Of a DNA stretch of 64,000 nucleotides, positions 16,359 through 26,004 are shown one piece after another (within the stretch, counting starts at the first letter, position 1; each line of letters starts with the position of its first letter). The position numbers and the translations under genes were made by a program. The DNA comes from Bacteroidia bacterium (GTDB lineage: Bacteria; Bacteroidota; Bacteroidia; SXHM01), in the NCBI GenBank assembly GCA_022072225.1, contig JAJVIC010000009.1, forward strand, positions 920,482 to 984,481, read 5' to 3'. The notes beneath the pieces were generated by a model. The model did not search any database. It saw only the letters and a program-made list of their open reading frames with translations, and was not told the origin of the DNA.

Positions 16359-17705
16359 ATGAAAACGATATTGTTTTTCTTCCTTATCTGTTTTGCTGCC
16401 GAAGCGCAAACATGGTCTCCTGTAGGTGCAGGGTTAGACAACAATAATGGACGCATACATTCGATGTGTGAATATAATGGTGAACTTTACGTTGGCGGTT
16501 ACTTTACTTCTATGGCGGGGCTCACTGTAAACAGTTTGGCAAAATGGAATGGTACTCAATGGGATTCTGTTCCGGGAATGAGTTCTTGGGATGACATAGA
16601 GATTTTCGATATGGTTGTTTACAATAACGAGCTTGTTATTGTTGGTACTGAAGTATACTCATGGAATGGAACTTCATGGAGTTCTGTTGGTGGCGATATT
16701 GACAACAAGCAATTTGCAACAACTGTGTATAACAATGAACTATATGTTGCAGGCTTTTTTGAGCATGCAGGGGGCATATCTACCAGAGGCATTGCCAGGT
16801 GGGATGGTACAGCGTGGGATTCGGTAGGAGGACCTGGGCTGAATTTATCTCCGGGGTTTGCAGGACGGGCACTTGAAACCTATAATCATGAATTATATCT
16901 TGCCGGTGGATTTGATCTTGTAAATGGGTTGGCTGCTAAACGTATTGCTAAGTGGAATGGCTCTGTATGGGATTCTATTGGTGCTTTTTCAACAACATCA
17001 GACTTCCATACTTTGTCTGTATACAATAACAAACTGTATGTCGGTGGAAAAATGACCATAAATAATAGTACAGCAGAACATTTTATATACCGTTGGGATA
17101 ATGCAGCATGGGATACAGTTGGGTACGGATTAAATGGAGTTCCTTCATCTATGACTGTATATAATAATGAGTTGTACGCACTGGATGGTTTTGATACCGC
17201 AGGTACTGAGCCTGTTCTTTGCATGGCACGATGGAATGATTTGGAATGGAATTCTGTGGGAACAGGTTTAGATTTGGTAAATATTAATCTGGATACAATT
17301 GCGTGGCCTTTTGAGGACACAATGTTTATAAGGAAAGAGTTTATCTATACTTCATGTACTTATAATAATGAGCTATACATAGGAGGCACATTTACAAAGG
17401 TTGGAGGAGTTGATGCAAACAGTATTGCTAAATGGCATATAGATGGGGTTTCAGTAAATGAAACAGTAACTAAATTAAATGGTTCTTTTTATCCTAATCC
17501 TGCTACTAACCAGCTCATCATAAATTTAAACTCAACCATATCAGACCTAAAAATCTACAACACCCAAGGCCAACTTGTTACTTCAAGCATAGTCGAGGGG
17601 CAGCATACAACGATTGATGTATCTTCATTTGCTGCCGGTCTTTACTACCTTACGCTGCAAAGTAAGGAGGGTGTTATAACAAAGAAGATAGAGGTGGTGA
17701 GGTAA
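16359..17705 (+). CDS. secreted beta-propeller-like protein with T9SS type A sorting domain
   Basis: 448 aa with a signal peptide (1-17, AEA-QT). At least six repeats of the form YNNELYVGG-F...[AIK]-x-WNG-x-x-WDSVG make a kelch/galactose-oxidase-like propeller (~20-365). The C-terminal ~80 residues, with FYPNPATNQLIINL and a GLYYLTLQ...KKIEVV end, are a T9SS type A sorting domain. It is predicted to be secreted or surface-anchored. No catalytic motif is seen, so binding or a structural role is likely. The gene is visibly more AT-rich than the adhesin upstream. Confidence 0.85.
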   Translation: MKTILFFFLICFAAEAQTWSPVGAGLDNNNGRIHSMCEYNGELYVGGYFTSMAGLTVNSLAKWNGTQWDSVPGMSSWDDIEIFDMVVYNNELVIVGTEVYSWNGTSWSSVGGDIDNKQFATTVYNNELYVAGFFEHAGGISTRGIARWDGTAWDSVGGPGLNLSPGFAGRALETYNHELYLAGGFDLVNGLAAKRIAKWNGSVWDSIGAFSTTSDFHTLSVYNNKLYVGGKMTINNSTAEHFIYRWDNAAWDTVGYGLNGVPSSMTVYNNELYALDGFDTAGTEPVLCMARWNDLEWNSVGTGLDLVNINLDTIAWPFEDTMFIRKEFIYTSCTYNNELYIGGTFTKVGGVDANSIAKWHIDGVSVNETVTKLNGSFYPNPATNQLIINLNSTISDLKIYNTQGQLVTSSIVEGQHTTIDVSSFAAGLYYLTLQSKEGVITKKIEVVR

Positions 17706-17731
17706 TAGTTAATGGAATTACTTCATTCTAT

Positions 17732-17868
17732 GAGATTCCTCGCTGCGCTTCGGAATGACAGTGCTTTTGTAAGTTAGGGGAGGAGGGAAGCAGGCGCGCT
17801 TCGCGCGCCTGCTTCCCTCCTCCCTTTTCCTTGATGTTCCTGTCATTCCGAGCATAGCGAGGAATCTC
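17732..17868. repeat. nested palindromic repeats
   Basis: The outer arms (17732-17761 and 17840-17868) are imperfect inverted copies of GAGATTCCTCGC...GGAATGACAG. Inside lies a very strong perfect hairpin with a stem of ~21 bp (17778-17798 with its complement ending near 17823), around a 4-5 base loop CTTCG. The whole unit looks like one palindromic element inserted into another. It fills the gap between two convergent genes. Confidence 0.85.
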
Positions 17869-17874
17869 TTTTTA

Positions 17875-17965
17875 TTTACTCTGTGTCCCTCCGTGCAAGC
17901 CCCTTCTTCCTCTGTGTAACAACCTTAGTAAACCTTCGTGCCCTTGTGCCTTAAGTGGTTAAATC
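17875..17965. repeat. degenerate dispersed repeat (CTTCGTGCCCTTGTGCC type)
   Basis: Low-complexity fragments CTCTGTGTCCCTCCGTGC, CCTCTGTGTAAC and CCTTCGTGCCCTTGTGCC ... TGGTTAAA resemble the CTTTGTGCCCTTTGCG...GTGGT element at 39358. Together with the nested palindromes this fills the 344-bp gap; no gene is seen in it. Confidence 0.5.
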
Positions 17966-17984
17966 CCCCTACCATCCTCACCCA

Positions 17985-18014
17985 CAAAAAAGCCCCTCAC
18001 CCAAGGCGAGAGGC
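17985..18014 (-). terminator. rho-independent terminator of the 18050 lipoprotein gene
   Basis: On the minus strand it is a 10-bp stem (GCCTCTCGCC / GGTGAGGGGC, with G-T pairs) and a 3-base loop, followed by a run of T. It starts ~36 bases after the stop codon. Confidence 0.8.
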
Positions 18015-18049
18015 TTCTTTATAAGCACTGAAATCAGAACAGTGTTATA

Positions 18050-18523
18050 TTAGTTCGGTACATTCACAAAATTACCACCGCTAACGGTGCGCGTGTCGCT
18101 GTTAAAGGTAACCGAGCCACTGAAAGTCCCCGACACTTCGGAGGCCGAAACACTGCTGATAGTAACAGACCCTGCGCTGCCTATAAAGCTTTGTCCGTTT
18201 ACATAGTATTGCAGTTGCGCCTGTCCGGTAACGGGTGTAGACGAAAAATCATAGCTGCCGGCAACGAGTGAAGTAACAAAAACATCCAACTCAATGTTAC
18301 GGTAAGTTGCTCCGGCCCCTTCTTCCCACACAATGCGGTGGCGGGGAGTGCCCGTGGTAATAATCACATACGTAGCATTGCCCGAAATTTCTTCGGAGCC
18401 AATAGTAACGCAGAAGTTTACGTTGTCGCCACAGGCGGCATCGTCATCATCACCATTGTTACACGAAGTCATAGATAAAATTCCGGCACTGATGGCCAAC
18501 AGCATAAGGGTAATCTTTTTCAT
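18050..18523 (-). CDS. hypothetical lipoprotein, 157 aa
   Basis: The lipoprotein signal peptide has a lipobox around SMTSC (Cys ~21), followed by an acidic GDDDD stretch. The rest (~35-157) is a Ser/Thr/Gly-rich beta domain: strands around VNFCVTIGSEEISGNATYVII, NIELDVFVTSLVAGSYDFSS and SASEVSGTFSGSVTFN. It has its own promoter box and a clear terminator, so it is a single-gene unit. The family is not recognised with certainty; it resembles small lipocalin-like or DUF-type lipoproteins of Bacteroidota. Confidence 0.8.
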   Translation of the reverse strand: MKKITLMLLAISAGILSMTSCNNGDDDDAACGDNVNFCVTIGSEEISGNATYVIITTGTPRHRIVWEEGAGATYRNIELDVFVTSLVAGSYDFSSTPVTGQAQLQYYVNGQSFIGSAGSVTISSVSASEVSGTFSGSVTFNSDTRTVSGGNFVNVPN

Positions 18524-18551
18524 AGTAAGTGGGTTTTAAGAGTTAGTGCTA

Positions 18552-18559
18552 CAAAAATA
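18552..18559 (-). promoter_or_regulatory. -7 promoter box TATTTTTG
   Basis: Minus-strand TANNTTTG match, 28 bases upstream of the ATG at 18523. Confidence 0.55.
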
Positions 18560-18564
18560 ACAAT

Positions 18565-19572
18565 TTAGTTACATACAAGTTTCCTGATACCGGTTAGTCC
18601 TTTCTCGTCATACATGCTAATGGTTTCCAGCATGCCCGCGGGCGAATAACTGTACTCCTCATACGAAGACGATTTACTTGCATCAGAACTGAAGGAGTAA
18701 ATCATTTTAACAAGTCGGTTCTGGCTGTCGTATTCGTAGCTGTTGATGTAGGTTGTTACAGATACAGCGGTTTTAGTGGTAGCGGCTTTTTCGGCAAGGT
18801 AAACTCCAAAGATGGAACCGCTTCCCTCGCTGCCGGGAACATATTGCTGATACTCCGAGTACCATACCTGCTTCTCTTCGGTCAGCTGATTGTTGGCGTT
18901 ATACTTATAGGTGTATTCGCGTTCCTTTTCCGTATCGCTGTCCAGTGTTGCGTTAATCAGGTTATTGTTGGCATCGTATCGGAAGAAGTATCGTTTCTGC
19001 TGTTCCATGCCATTCGTTTTTATCATTTCTTTTGCAGAAGCCAGGTTTTTGCCGATGGCAGAGCACTGGTAGGTATAGTTAACCGGTTTTGCAGGTGTTT
19101 TTAACGAGAAGGTAGTTGCCGATACTTTGTAAGTGATTAAGCCGTTGGCGTCACGCTGAACCTGCACGCTGTTACCAAATTCAAAGCCTTCGTTGGATAC
19201 TCCCTGATAAACGTTTAAGCGTCCTGCCACATCATAGGTCCATTGGTAGTTTTCAATAATGTTATTGGTGTCGCTGGCATAAGCTGCCATCTGCTGCGTA
19301 CCATAGGCGGTGTTGCCAAGGTAGCCCAATGCGTAAATACTTATCTTGTAAGGCTTATTCATATCCACTTTGCGGGTAACAGTATCGGCCTTGTAAAACG
19401 TTTCGCGTATCCGCGTTATCCTTCCCTTCTTAATGCAGTCAAGGGAGGCATACCACATCTCATCCACACCCATAACCATCAGTTCGCTCTCAGGCGTTTG
19501 GGCCTGTAAGTGTGTATCGTGAACGCTCAGCATCGTGCAAAGGGCAACCAGCAGCAGTAAAGGTTTGTTCAT
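18565..19572 (-). CDS. secreted YD/RHS-like hypothetical protein
   Basis: 335 aa with a signal peptide (1-24, LQA-QTP). The body contains repeated Y-D-x-x-[GN]-R/N-L motifs: WTYDVAGRLNVYQ, FFRYDANNNLINATL, YKYNANNQLTEEK, YEYDSQNRLVKMI, YSYSPAGMLETI. This is the signature of YD/RHS-like beta-hairpin repeats, as seen in many short Bacteroidota secreted proteins. No toxin domain or membrane anchor is present. It has its own promoter box and is divergent from the sulfatase. The function is unknown. Confidence 0.75.
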   Translation of the reverse strand: MNKPLLLLVALCTMLSVHDTHLQAQTPESELMVMGVDEMWYASLDCIKKGRITRIRETFYKADTVTRKVDMNKPYKISIYALGYLGNTAYGTQQMAAYASDTNNIIENYQWTYDVAGRLNVYQGVSNEGFEFGNSVQVQRDANGLITYKVSATTFSLKTPAKPVNYTYQCSAIGKNLASAKEMIKTNGMEQQKRYFFRYDANNNLINATLDSDTEKEREYTYKYNANNQLTEEKQVWYSEYQQYVPGSEGSGSIFGVYLAEKAATTKTAVSVTTYINSYEYDSQNRLVKMIYSFSSDASKSSSYEEYSYSPAGMLETISMYDEKGLTGIRKLVCN

Positions 19573-19597
19573 GGTTATCGTTTTTGTTTGTGAGTAT

Positions 19598-19605
19598 CAA
19601 AAGTA
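19598..19605 (-). promoter_or_regulatory. -7 promoter box TACTTTTG
   Basis: Minus-strand TANNTTTG match, 25 bases upstream of the ATG at 19572. Confidence 0.55.
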
Positions 19606-19676
19606 ATAATCTTTGTAATTAAGATGAGCTCGCGGCTACCGTTCCCCTCTCCTAAATCCCTATTTTCGCCCCCGCC

Positions 19677-21317
19677 ATGCCCCTCCGCCTGCTCCTTTTC
19701 CTCTTTCTCCTCACCACCCACCCCCTCCTTGCTCAGCATCCAAGCGATGCCCACAAAATCTATTGGAACGATACCCTTATACAAGGCCGCGAAGACTACT
19801 TAGCTGCAAAACATAACAACCAACACACTAAACCCAACATCATCATCATTATGGCCGATGACCTGGGGCAGACCGACATATCACTCTACGGCAGCAAGCG
19901 CATCAGCACTCCTAATATTGATGCCATCGGCCTGAACGGAGTAACCTTTCAGGAGGCCTACATTACCTCGCCTGTGTGCTCGCCTTCCCGAGCGGGCTTA
20001 TTAACGGGCCGCTATCAGCAACGCTTTGGGCACGAGCTGCAAATGAGCGACCGCTATGTACACAACGTTTTCGAGTACCTTGCTTTCAAGCTCCTGCCTG
20101 CCTTCCGCCCTGTTACACCGCTGTGGAGACGCCTCTATCCCTCAGACGAAGAACGCATGAGGCAGGGATTACCGCCATCGGAAATTACCCTTGCTGAAGT
20201 TCTGAAGGTAAACGGCTACACCACCGGCATCGTTGGCAAGTGGCATCTTGGCGCACAGGATTTTGCCCTTGCCTGCAACCGCGGCTTTGATTATCAGTAC
20301 GGTTTTAACGAAGCCTTTACCTTGTACATGGATACCGAAGACCCCGCTGTGGTAAACGGAAAGGTGAAAGGTCAGTACATGGACAGCCACCAGTGGCGCA
20401 CCGCAGAGGGCCGCACCGGCAACTGCGCCATTACCCGCAACTGCTGCGAAAAGACCGATGACCCCGATTACCTTACCGACCGCCTGACTACCGAGGCTGT
20501 AAACTTTGTCAGTTCTAACAAAGAACACCCTTTCTTTCTCTATCTGCCCTACAATGCGCCCCATGCGCCTTTGCAGGCACCCGCTGATTACTACGCGCAG
20601 TTTGCACACGTAGAAGACCACATCCAGCGCACCTACCTCGCCATGATAAAAAACCTTGACGACCAGATAGGGCGGCTTACCCGAACCCTCGACAGCCTTA
20701 AGCTAACAGAGAACACACTTATTTTCTTCCTCAGCGACAACGGGGGAGCAGCCTACAATGGCTCAACAGACAACTACCCCTACCGCGGAGGCAAACTCAC
20801 CAACTTTGAAGGCGGCATCCGCGTTCCTTTTATGATGCAATGGAAGGGCAGTATCCCCTCAGGGATCAGGTTTCCCTATCCGGTGTCATCACTTGATATA
20901 TTCACAACAGCCGCATCTGCAGCCCACGCCACTTTACCGCAAGACAGGGTTTACGATGGCGTAAACCTTACCGATTTTCTGCCCTCCAACCTCGGACTAC
21001 CGTCTACGGACCACGGACCATCAACTACGGACTCCCCTCCCCACACTGCCCTTTACTGGCGCTCCGGTGAGTGTAAAGCCATCCGCATGGGCGACTGGAA
21101 ATTAAGCATCAACACCCTCTCCGATATCAATTCACTTTACAACCTTACCAGCGACCCGGGCGAACAACACAACCTGTATGATGAGCATCCCGAAGTGGTG
21201 AAGCAGCTCAGCACCCAACTTTCCGCCTGGGAGGCACAGATGGTTAAGCCTCTGTGGCCGCGGGTTGTAAACTATATATATAAGGACAGGCTGGGCAGGC
21301 AAAAGTTTTCGTTTTAG
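19677..21317 (+). CDS. secreted sulfatase (Cys-type, formylglycine-dependent)
   Basis: 546 aa with a signal peptide (1 to ~20). A type I sulfatase domain spans ~43-500. [11 protein letters not shown] supplies the metal-binding Asp pair. [12 protein letters not shown] carries Cys ~101, the residue converted to formylglycine. GKWHLG and the later FLSDNGG motif are also present. The C-terminal subdomain has RMGDWKLS and DPGEQHNL. It hydrolyses sulfate esters, probably of polysaccharides. No maturase gene is seen in the window. Residues ~439-453 ([15 protein letters not shown]) are encoded by a piece of the dispersed GGACCACGGAC repeat and form an unusual linker just before the conserved ALYWRSGE strand. 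Confidence 0.93.
   Translation: MPLRLLLFLFLLTTHPLLAQHPSDAHKIYWNDTLIQGREDYLAAKHNNQHTKPNIIIIMADDLGQTDISLYGSKRISTPNIDAIGLNGVTFQEAYITSPVCSPSRAGLLTGRYQQRFGHELQMSDRYVHNVFEYLAFKLLPAFRPVTPLWRRLYPSDEERMRQGLPPSEITLAEVLKVNGYTTGIVGKWHLGAQDFALACNRGFDYQYGFNEAFTLYMDTEDPAVVNGKVKGQYMDSHQWRTAEGRTGNCAITRNCCEKTDDPDYLTDRLTTEAVNFVSSNKEHPFFLYLPYNAPHAPLQAPADYYAQFAHVEDHIQRTYLAMIKNLDDQIGRLTRTLDSLKLTENTLIFFLSDNGGAAYNGSTDNYPYRGGKLTNFEGGIRVPFMMQWKGSIPSGIRFPYPVSSLDIFTTAASAAHATLPQDRVYDGVNLTDFLPSNLGLPSTDHGPSTTDSPPHTALYWRSGECKAIRMGDWKLSINTLSDINSLYNLTSDPGEQHNLYDEHPEVVKQLSTQLSAWEAQMVKPLWPRVVNYIYKDRLGRQKFSF
20993..21037. repeat. dispersed GGACCACGGAC-family fragment inside the sulfatase gene
   Basis: About 45 bases made of CTACGGACCACGGACC and CTACGGACTCCC blocks, matching the repeat filling 13962-14131 (shared CTACGGACCACGGA). 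It is a multiple of three, keeps the frame open and encodes a Ser/Thr/Pro-rich linker. Confidence 0.65.
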
Positions 21318-21365
21318 GTGTAGGGACATGCCAGGACATGTCCAGCATCGTGATGAAAAAAACAA

Positions 21366-21373
21366 TAGTTTTG
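21366..21373 (+). promoter_or_regulatory. -7 promoter box TAGTTTTG
   Basis: Exact TANNTTTG match 15 bases before the ATG at 21389. It lies downstream of the alternative ATGs at 21338 and 21353, so it supports 21389 as the icmF start. Confidence 0.6.
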
Positions 21374-21388
21374 CCCTATCATACAATC

Positions 21389-24300
21389 ATGGAAAAAACA
21401 GAAATCTACAAGCCCGCTAATAAGATACGTATCGTAACAGCCGCCTCGCTGTTTGACGGACACGATGCTGCCATCAATATCATGCGCAGAATAATTCAGG
21501 CAAGCGGTGCAGAGGTCATTCACCTCGGGCACGACCGCAGCGTGAAGGAGATTGTGGACTGCGCCATTCAGGAAGACGTTCAGGCCATTGCTATCACCTC
21601 ATACCAGGGCGGGCACATCGAGTTCTTTAAGTACATGTATGACCTCTTGAAGCAAGCCAACTGCGGGCATATAAAGATTTTTGGCGGAGGTGGCGGAACC
21701 ATTCTTCCCTCCGAAATTGAAGAATTGCACCGCTACGGAATCACCCGCATCTATTCTCCTGACGATGGCCGCGCTATGGGCCTCCAGGGAATGATTGACG
21801 ATATGCTTGAGAGGTGCACGGCCTCTACTTCTCAGAAGGAGGCTTTGCAGAACCTTTCAACTAAAGACCTTATAACAAAGCTCCAGAAAAAGGAGTGGAA
21901 AACCATAGCAAGCCTTATTTCATTGGCTGAAAATAGTCCCGAAGAGTTTAGCATAATTCACAATAAGATTGCCAAGGCCTCGCGCGTTGGCAAGAACCCC
22001 CCTTCGGGGGGCAGGGGGGTGGTGTTAGGCATTACCGGAACGGGCGGTGCCGGAAAATCATCTTTAATTGATGAGCTGGTTCGCAGGTTTCTCATTGATT
22101 TCAAAGACAAAACCATTGCCATCGTTTCGGTCGACCCTTCTAAACGCAAAACAGGTGGTGCATTGTTAGGCGATAGAATTCGCATGAACTCCATTGCCAA
22201 CGACCGGGTGTATATGCGCTCACTGGCCACGCGCCAGAGCAACCTCGCGCTCTCGAAATACGTGCAGGAAGCCGTGAATGTGGTGAAGGCCGCAGGCTAT
22301 GATTTAATCATCCTCGAAACATCGGGCATCGGACAAAGCGACACCGAAATACTGGACCACTCAGATGTTTCGCTGTACGTGATGACGCCAGAATACGGAG
22401 CAGCAACGCAGCTCGAAAAGATTGACATGCTTGACTTTGCCGATGTGGTTGCCCTCAATAAGTTCGACAAGCGTGGTGCGCAGGACGCACTGCGTGACGT
22501 AAAAAAACAGTACAGACGCAACCGTCAGTTATTTGATCTGGCAGACGACAAGACGCCTGTGTTTGGTACCATTGCCTCGCAGTTCAACGACCCCGGCATG
22601 AACTCGCTCTACATGGCCGTGATGCAAAAGATTGCAGACAAAACAGGCGCTGCGTTTATCACACACCTTGGCCATACAGACGAGATGAGCGAGAAGATAT
22701 TCATCATCCCGCCCGCCCGCGTGCGTTACCTGAGCGAGATATCGGAGAACAACCGTGGCTATGATGCTTGGGCAAATGAACAGGCCGATATCGCCAACAA
22801 GCTTTACGGTATTCATCAATCCATAACGGCAATCACCGAAAGCAAGGTGGACGACAAAGATCGTTTGCTTAAAAAGTTGCAGGAAGTTTACACCGAAGTG
22901 GAATCAAAACTCGACAACGGAAACAGGAAGATAATAGAAGGCTGGCAGGCAAAAGCAAAGCGGTACAAGGATGAGTTTTACACCTTCAAAGTACGCGACA
23001 AAGAGATAAAGATAAAGACACATACCGAGAGTTTATCGCATACACAGATACCAAAAGTAGCTACTCCGCGCTATGCAGCCTGGGGCGATGTGTTGCGTTG
23101 GGTATTGCAGGAAAATGTACCCGGTGAGTTTCCATATGCTGCGGGTGTGTATCCTTTTAAACGCACTGAGGAAGACCCTGCCCGCATGTTTGCAGGAGAG
23201 GGAGGCCCGGAACGGACCAACAAACGCTTTCACTACGTGTCAACAGGGCTGCCTGCAAAGCGCCTTTCCACCGCGTTCGACAGTGTAACACTGTATGGCC
23301 GCGACCCCGACCTGCGCCCCGATATTTATGGCAAAGTAGGAAACAGCGGTGTGTCTGTCTGCTGCCTCGATGATGCAAAGAAGCTTTACAGCGGCTTTAA
23401 TCTGGCCAGTCCTACCACCTCGGTTTCCATGACCATCAATGGGCCGGCTCCTACACTTACTGCTTTCTTCATGAATGCCGCCATAGACCAGCAATGTGAG
23501 CTGTACATAAAGGCTAATGGCTTAGAAAAGGAAGTAGAGAAGAAAATTGCAGACATCTACAAAGCAAAGGGAGTAAAACGCCCCCAATACCAGAGTTACA
23601 CCCCATCTAAATCTTCCCCAAAGGGGAAGACTTTGGCATCTGGTCACTCTCCCCTTGGGGGAGAGCCGGAGAGGGGTGGTACTTTACCCACCGGAAACGA
23701 TGGTTTAGGCCTCATGTTGTTGGGTGTTACAGGTGATCAGGTTCTCCCGAAAGAAGTGTACGAAAAGATAAAGACAGAAACGCTGAAACAGGTGCGCGGC
23801 ACCGTTCAGGCCGATATATTAAAGGAAGACCAGGCACAGAATACCTGCATTTTTTCCACTGAATTCTCCCTCCGCGTCATGGGCGATGTTCAGGATTACT
23901 TTATCCATAACAACGTACGCAACTTCTACTCAGTTTCCATCAGTGGTTACCATATTGCAGAGGCAGGCGCCAACCCGATTACGCAGTTGGCGTTCACCCT
24001 TGCCAATGGCTTTACCTACGTGGAGTATTACCTCTCAAGAGGTATGAAGATTGACGACTTTGCACCTAATCTGTCGTTCTTTTTCTCCAACGGCATTGAC
24101 CCGGAGTATGCTGTTATAGGTCGCGTAGCCCGCAAGATATGGGCAAAGGCAATGAAGCTGAAGTACAAAGGCAATGAACGTTCTCAGATGCTGAAGTATC
24201 ACATCCAGACATCGGGAAGAAGCCTCCACGCACAGGAAATCGACTTCAACGATATCCGCACCACCTTGCAGGCGCTGTATGCGATATACGATAACTGCAA

Positions 24301-24895
24301 TTCGCTTCACACCAACGCATACGATGAAGCAATTACCACCCCAACCGAAGAAAGTGTTAGACGCGCAATGGCCATTCAGCTCATCATCAACAAAGAACTC
24401 GGACTGGCGAAGAATGAAAACCCGATACAAGGTTCCTTTATTATAGAAGAGCTTACCGATTTAGTGGAAGAGGCTGTCCTCTCCGAATTTGATAAGATAA
24501 CCGAGCGCGGTGGAGTGCTGGGTGCCATGGAAACCATGTATCAGCGCGGCAAAATACAGGAAGAAAGCCTGTATTACGAAACACTGAAGCACACAGGCGA
24601 GTTCCCGATCATAGGCGTTAACACGTATTTATCCTCTAAAGGTTCGCCAACCATACTGCCGAAAGAAGTTATCCGTGCCACCGAAGAAGAGAAGCAATAC
24701 CAGATCAGTATGCTGACCGAACTGCACAAAGGAAATGCAGACAAAGCGCAGGAGTTATTGCGTGAGCTTCAGCTCACCGCCATCCGCAACGAAAATATAT
24801 TCGCAAAACTGATGGAAGTTGCAAAGTATTGCTCGCTCGGCCAGATTACCGAAGCCTTATTTGAAGTGGGTGGGCAGTATAGGAGGAATATGTAA
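21389..24895 (+). CDS. icmF: fused isobutyryl-CoA mutase (IcmF), B12-dependent
   Basis: 1168 aa from ATG 21389. The order is: B12-binding domain (~10-140, with DGHD whose His ~25 would ligate cobalt, and later FGGGGGT); a MeaI-type G-protein chaperone domain (~210-430, P-loop GTGGAGKSS with Lys ~223, [16 protein letters not shown], and LNKFD as the base-specificity motif); and the acyl-CoA mutase barrel (~560-1160, [37 protein letters not shown]). IcmF interconverts isobutyryl-CoA and n-butyryl-CoA with adenosylcobalamin, and some members act on pivalyl- or isovaleryl-CoA. Two repeat-derived insertions interrupt it: NPPSGGRGV before the P-loop (~203-210) and ~28 residues (~738-765) before [10 protein letters not shown]. 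Confidence 0.94.
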   Translation: MEKTEIYKPANKIRIVTAASLFDGHDAAINIMRRIIQASGAEVIHLGHDRSVKEIVDCAIQEDVQAIAITSYQGGHIEFFKYMYDLLKQANCGHIKIFGGGGGTILPSEIEELHRYGITRIYSPDDGRAMGLQGMIDDMLERCTASTSQKEALQNLSTKDLITKLQKKEWKTIASLISLAENSPEEFSIIHNKIAKASRVGKNPPSGGRGVVLGITGTGGAGKSSLIDELVRRFLIDFKDKTIAIVSVDPSKRKTGGALLGDRIRMNSIANDRVYMRSLATRQSNLALSKYVQEAVNVVKAAGYDLIILETSGIGQSDTEILDHSDVSLYVMTPEYGAATQLEKIDMLDFADVVALNKFDKRGAQDALRDVKKQYRRNRQLFDLADDKTPVFGTIASQFNDPGMNSLYMAVMQKIADKTGAAFITHLGHTDEMSEKIFIIPPARVRYLSEISENNRGYDAWANEQADIANKLYGIHQSITAITESKVDDKDRLLKKLQEVYTEVESKLDNGNRKIIEGWQAKAKRYKDEFYTFKVRDKEIKIKTHTESLSHTQIPKVATPRYAAWGDVLRWVLQENVPGEFPYAAGVYPFKRTEEDPARMFAGEGGPERTNKRFHYVSTGLPAKRLSTAFDSVTLYGRDPDLRPDIYGKVGNSGVSVCCLDDAKKLYSGFNLASPTTSVSMTINGPAPTLTAFFMNAAIDQQCELYIKANGLEKEVEKKIADIYKAKGVKRPQYQSYTPSKSSPKGKTLASGHSPLGGEPERGGTLPTGNDGLGLMLLGVTGDQVLPKEVYEKIKTETLKQVRGTVQADILKEDQAQNTCIFSTEFSLRVMGDVQDYFIHNNVRNFYSVSISGYHIAEAGANPITQLAFTLANGFTYVEYYLSRGMKIDDFAPNLSFFFSNGIDPEYAVIGRVARKIWAKAMKLKYKGNERSQMLKYHIQTSGRSLHAQEIDFNDIRTTLQALYAIYDNCNSLHTNAYDEAITTPTEESVRRAMAIQLIINKELGLAKNENPIQGSFIIEELTDLVEEAVLSEFDKITERGGVLGAMETMYQRGKIQEESLYYETLKHTGEFPIIGVNTYLSSKGSPTILPKEVIRATEEEKQYQISMLTELHKGNADKAQELLRELQLTAIRNENIFAKLMEVAKYCSLGQITEALFEVGGQYRRNM
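21996..22020. repeat. GC hairpin repeat in frame in icmF
   Basis: CCCCCC-TTC-GGGGGG followed by CAGGGGGGT. It encodes PPSGGRG just before the conserved [15 protein letters not shown]-loop strand. About 21 bases, a multiple of three. Confidence 0.7.
23601..23687. repeat. double-hairpin dispersed repeat in frame in icmF
   Basis: Two perfect stem-loops, CTTCCCC-AAA-GGGGAAG (23613-23629) and CTCTCCCC-TTG-GGGGAGAG (23647-23665), lie in an ~84-bp block that encodes the linker [11 protein letters not shown]...GGEPERGGT. The first ~40 bases align closely with the element in paaZ at 53958-53998. Confidence 0.8.
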
Positions 24896-24919
24896 AGTGT
24901 AAACCTTTTAGGACGGATC

Positions 24920-25864
24920 TTACTCTAGCGTATCCCCGTAAATATCCTCCAGCATTATAGTATCTCCATTTGGGGTGCGCACTTTCAAATCATACCTGAA
25001 AATAACTTTAGTGCCCAGTGGTGCACTGTAATATACGCGCCATGCATCGCCCTCGTTTAGCCCTATGCAGCCATGCGAATAAGCTTTATCCAATGTTTCG
25101 GGGTTAGTGGTAGGATGTATTAAATCACCGTGGCGTATGCCGTTAAGGCTGGGTTCCATCCATGGTATAAGCGGCATCATGGTATAGCGCTTGTCATCAC
25201 GCATGGTTCCGTAGTAGCGCTTGCCCGTGGCAGGATTCATGTACCATGGGTTGCGTTCTAACCGTACAATTTCGCCCGCACCGGTTTTCGTTTTAAGATT
25301 TACAATGCGTTTTGCTGTTTCCAGGTATTTCTGTTTGTTGGCCCCAACCCTTACGCGAAAGGTGTAAACCGTGTCGTTTCCTTCAATAATGCGCAGCCTG
25401 TATTCGGGAATGTTTACATCTATAACAATGCGCTTCAACTTTTGCTCAATGGCGCGTGTTTGTGCGCTGTCGGGAATAAGAAGGCTGTCGCCCTTATGAA
25501 AAATAACGAGTTCTTTTTGGTCGTAAATAAAAATGCTGTCCTGCATCTTAAGGTAATAATCAAAGCTTGCCAGCGAATCAATAATGCGCGGGTTGGCGTT
25601 TATCAGTTTGTGTTCGGTAAGGTCGTAGCAAATGGTTTTGCAGTAGAAGTCAACAATGCTGTCCACTGTTTTAAAATAGTCTTTTACTTTTATGTCTTTT
25701 GCAAAAGGCAGCGTGTAAACCTGTTTTTGGGCAAGGGGTATGGTCGCAGCCGTATCGGCAACCGTATCGGTTTTTGGAGCCGGAGCAGGGTTTTCGGACT
25801 GTTTATTTACGCAGGCTGCAATTACTACCGTAAGCAGAAAAAAAACTTTTATAGCATCATTCAT
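24920..25864 (-). CDS. L,D-transpeptidase (YkuD family) lipoprotein
   Basis: 314 aa with a lipoprotein signal (lipobox IAAC, Cys ~18) and a Pro/Thr-rich linker to ~45. The YkuD catalytic domain occupies ~130-300. IDVNIPEYRLRIIEGND...FRVRVGA is its first strands, and HGDLIHPT...AYSHGCIGLNEGDA holds the catalytic His and Cys (Cys ~266). These enzymes form 3-3 peptidoglycan cross-links or attach proteins to peptidoglycan in the periplasm. The usual Arg after SHGCI is Gly here, a small deviation. It is convergent with icmF, 24 bp away. Confidence 0.88.
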   Translation of the reverse strand: MNDAIKVFFLLTVVIAACVNKQSENPAPAPKTDTVADTAATIPLAQKQVYTLPFAKDIKVKDYFKTVDSIVDFYCKTICYDLTEHKLINANPRIIDSLASFDYYLKMQDSIFIYDQKELVIFHKGDSLLIPDSAQTRAIEQKLKRIVIDVNIPEYRLRIIEGNDTVYTFRVRVGANKQKYLETAKRIVNLKTKTGAGEIVRLERNPWYMNPATGKRYYGTMRDDKRYTMMPLIPWMEPSLNGIRHGDLIHPTTNPETLDKAYSHGCIGLNEGDAWRVYYSAPLGTKVIFRYDLKVRTPNGDTIMLEDIYGDTLE

Positions 25865-25913
25865 TCTAAAAATCTACCTTTATTCGCTGTAAAACTATTT
25901 GCGTGTTTGAAAT

Positions 25914-25921
25914 CAAAAATA
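25914..25921 (-). promoter_or_regulatory. -7 promoter box TATTTTTG
   Basis: Minus-strand TANNTTTG match, 49 bases upstream of the ATG at 25864. Confidence 0.4.
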
Positions 25922-26004
25922 TGACATTCATCAACTTGTTATATGACTAATTTCACTCCTGCAAGAAACGAACTTAAGCAACTTTACACAAAAATAATTT
26001 ACAG

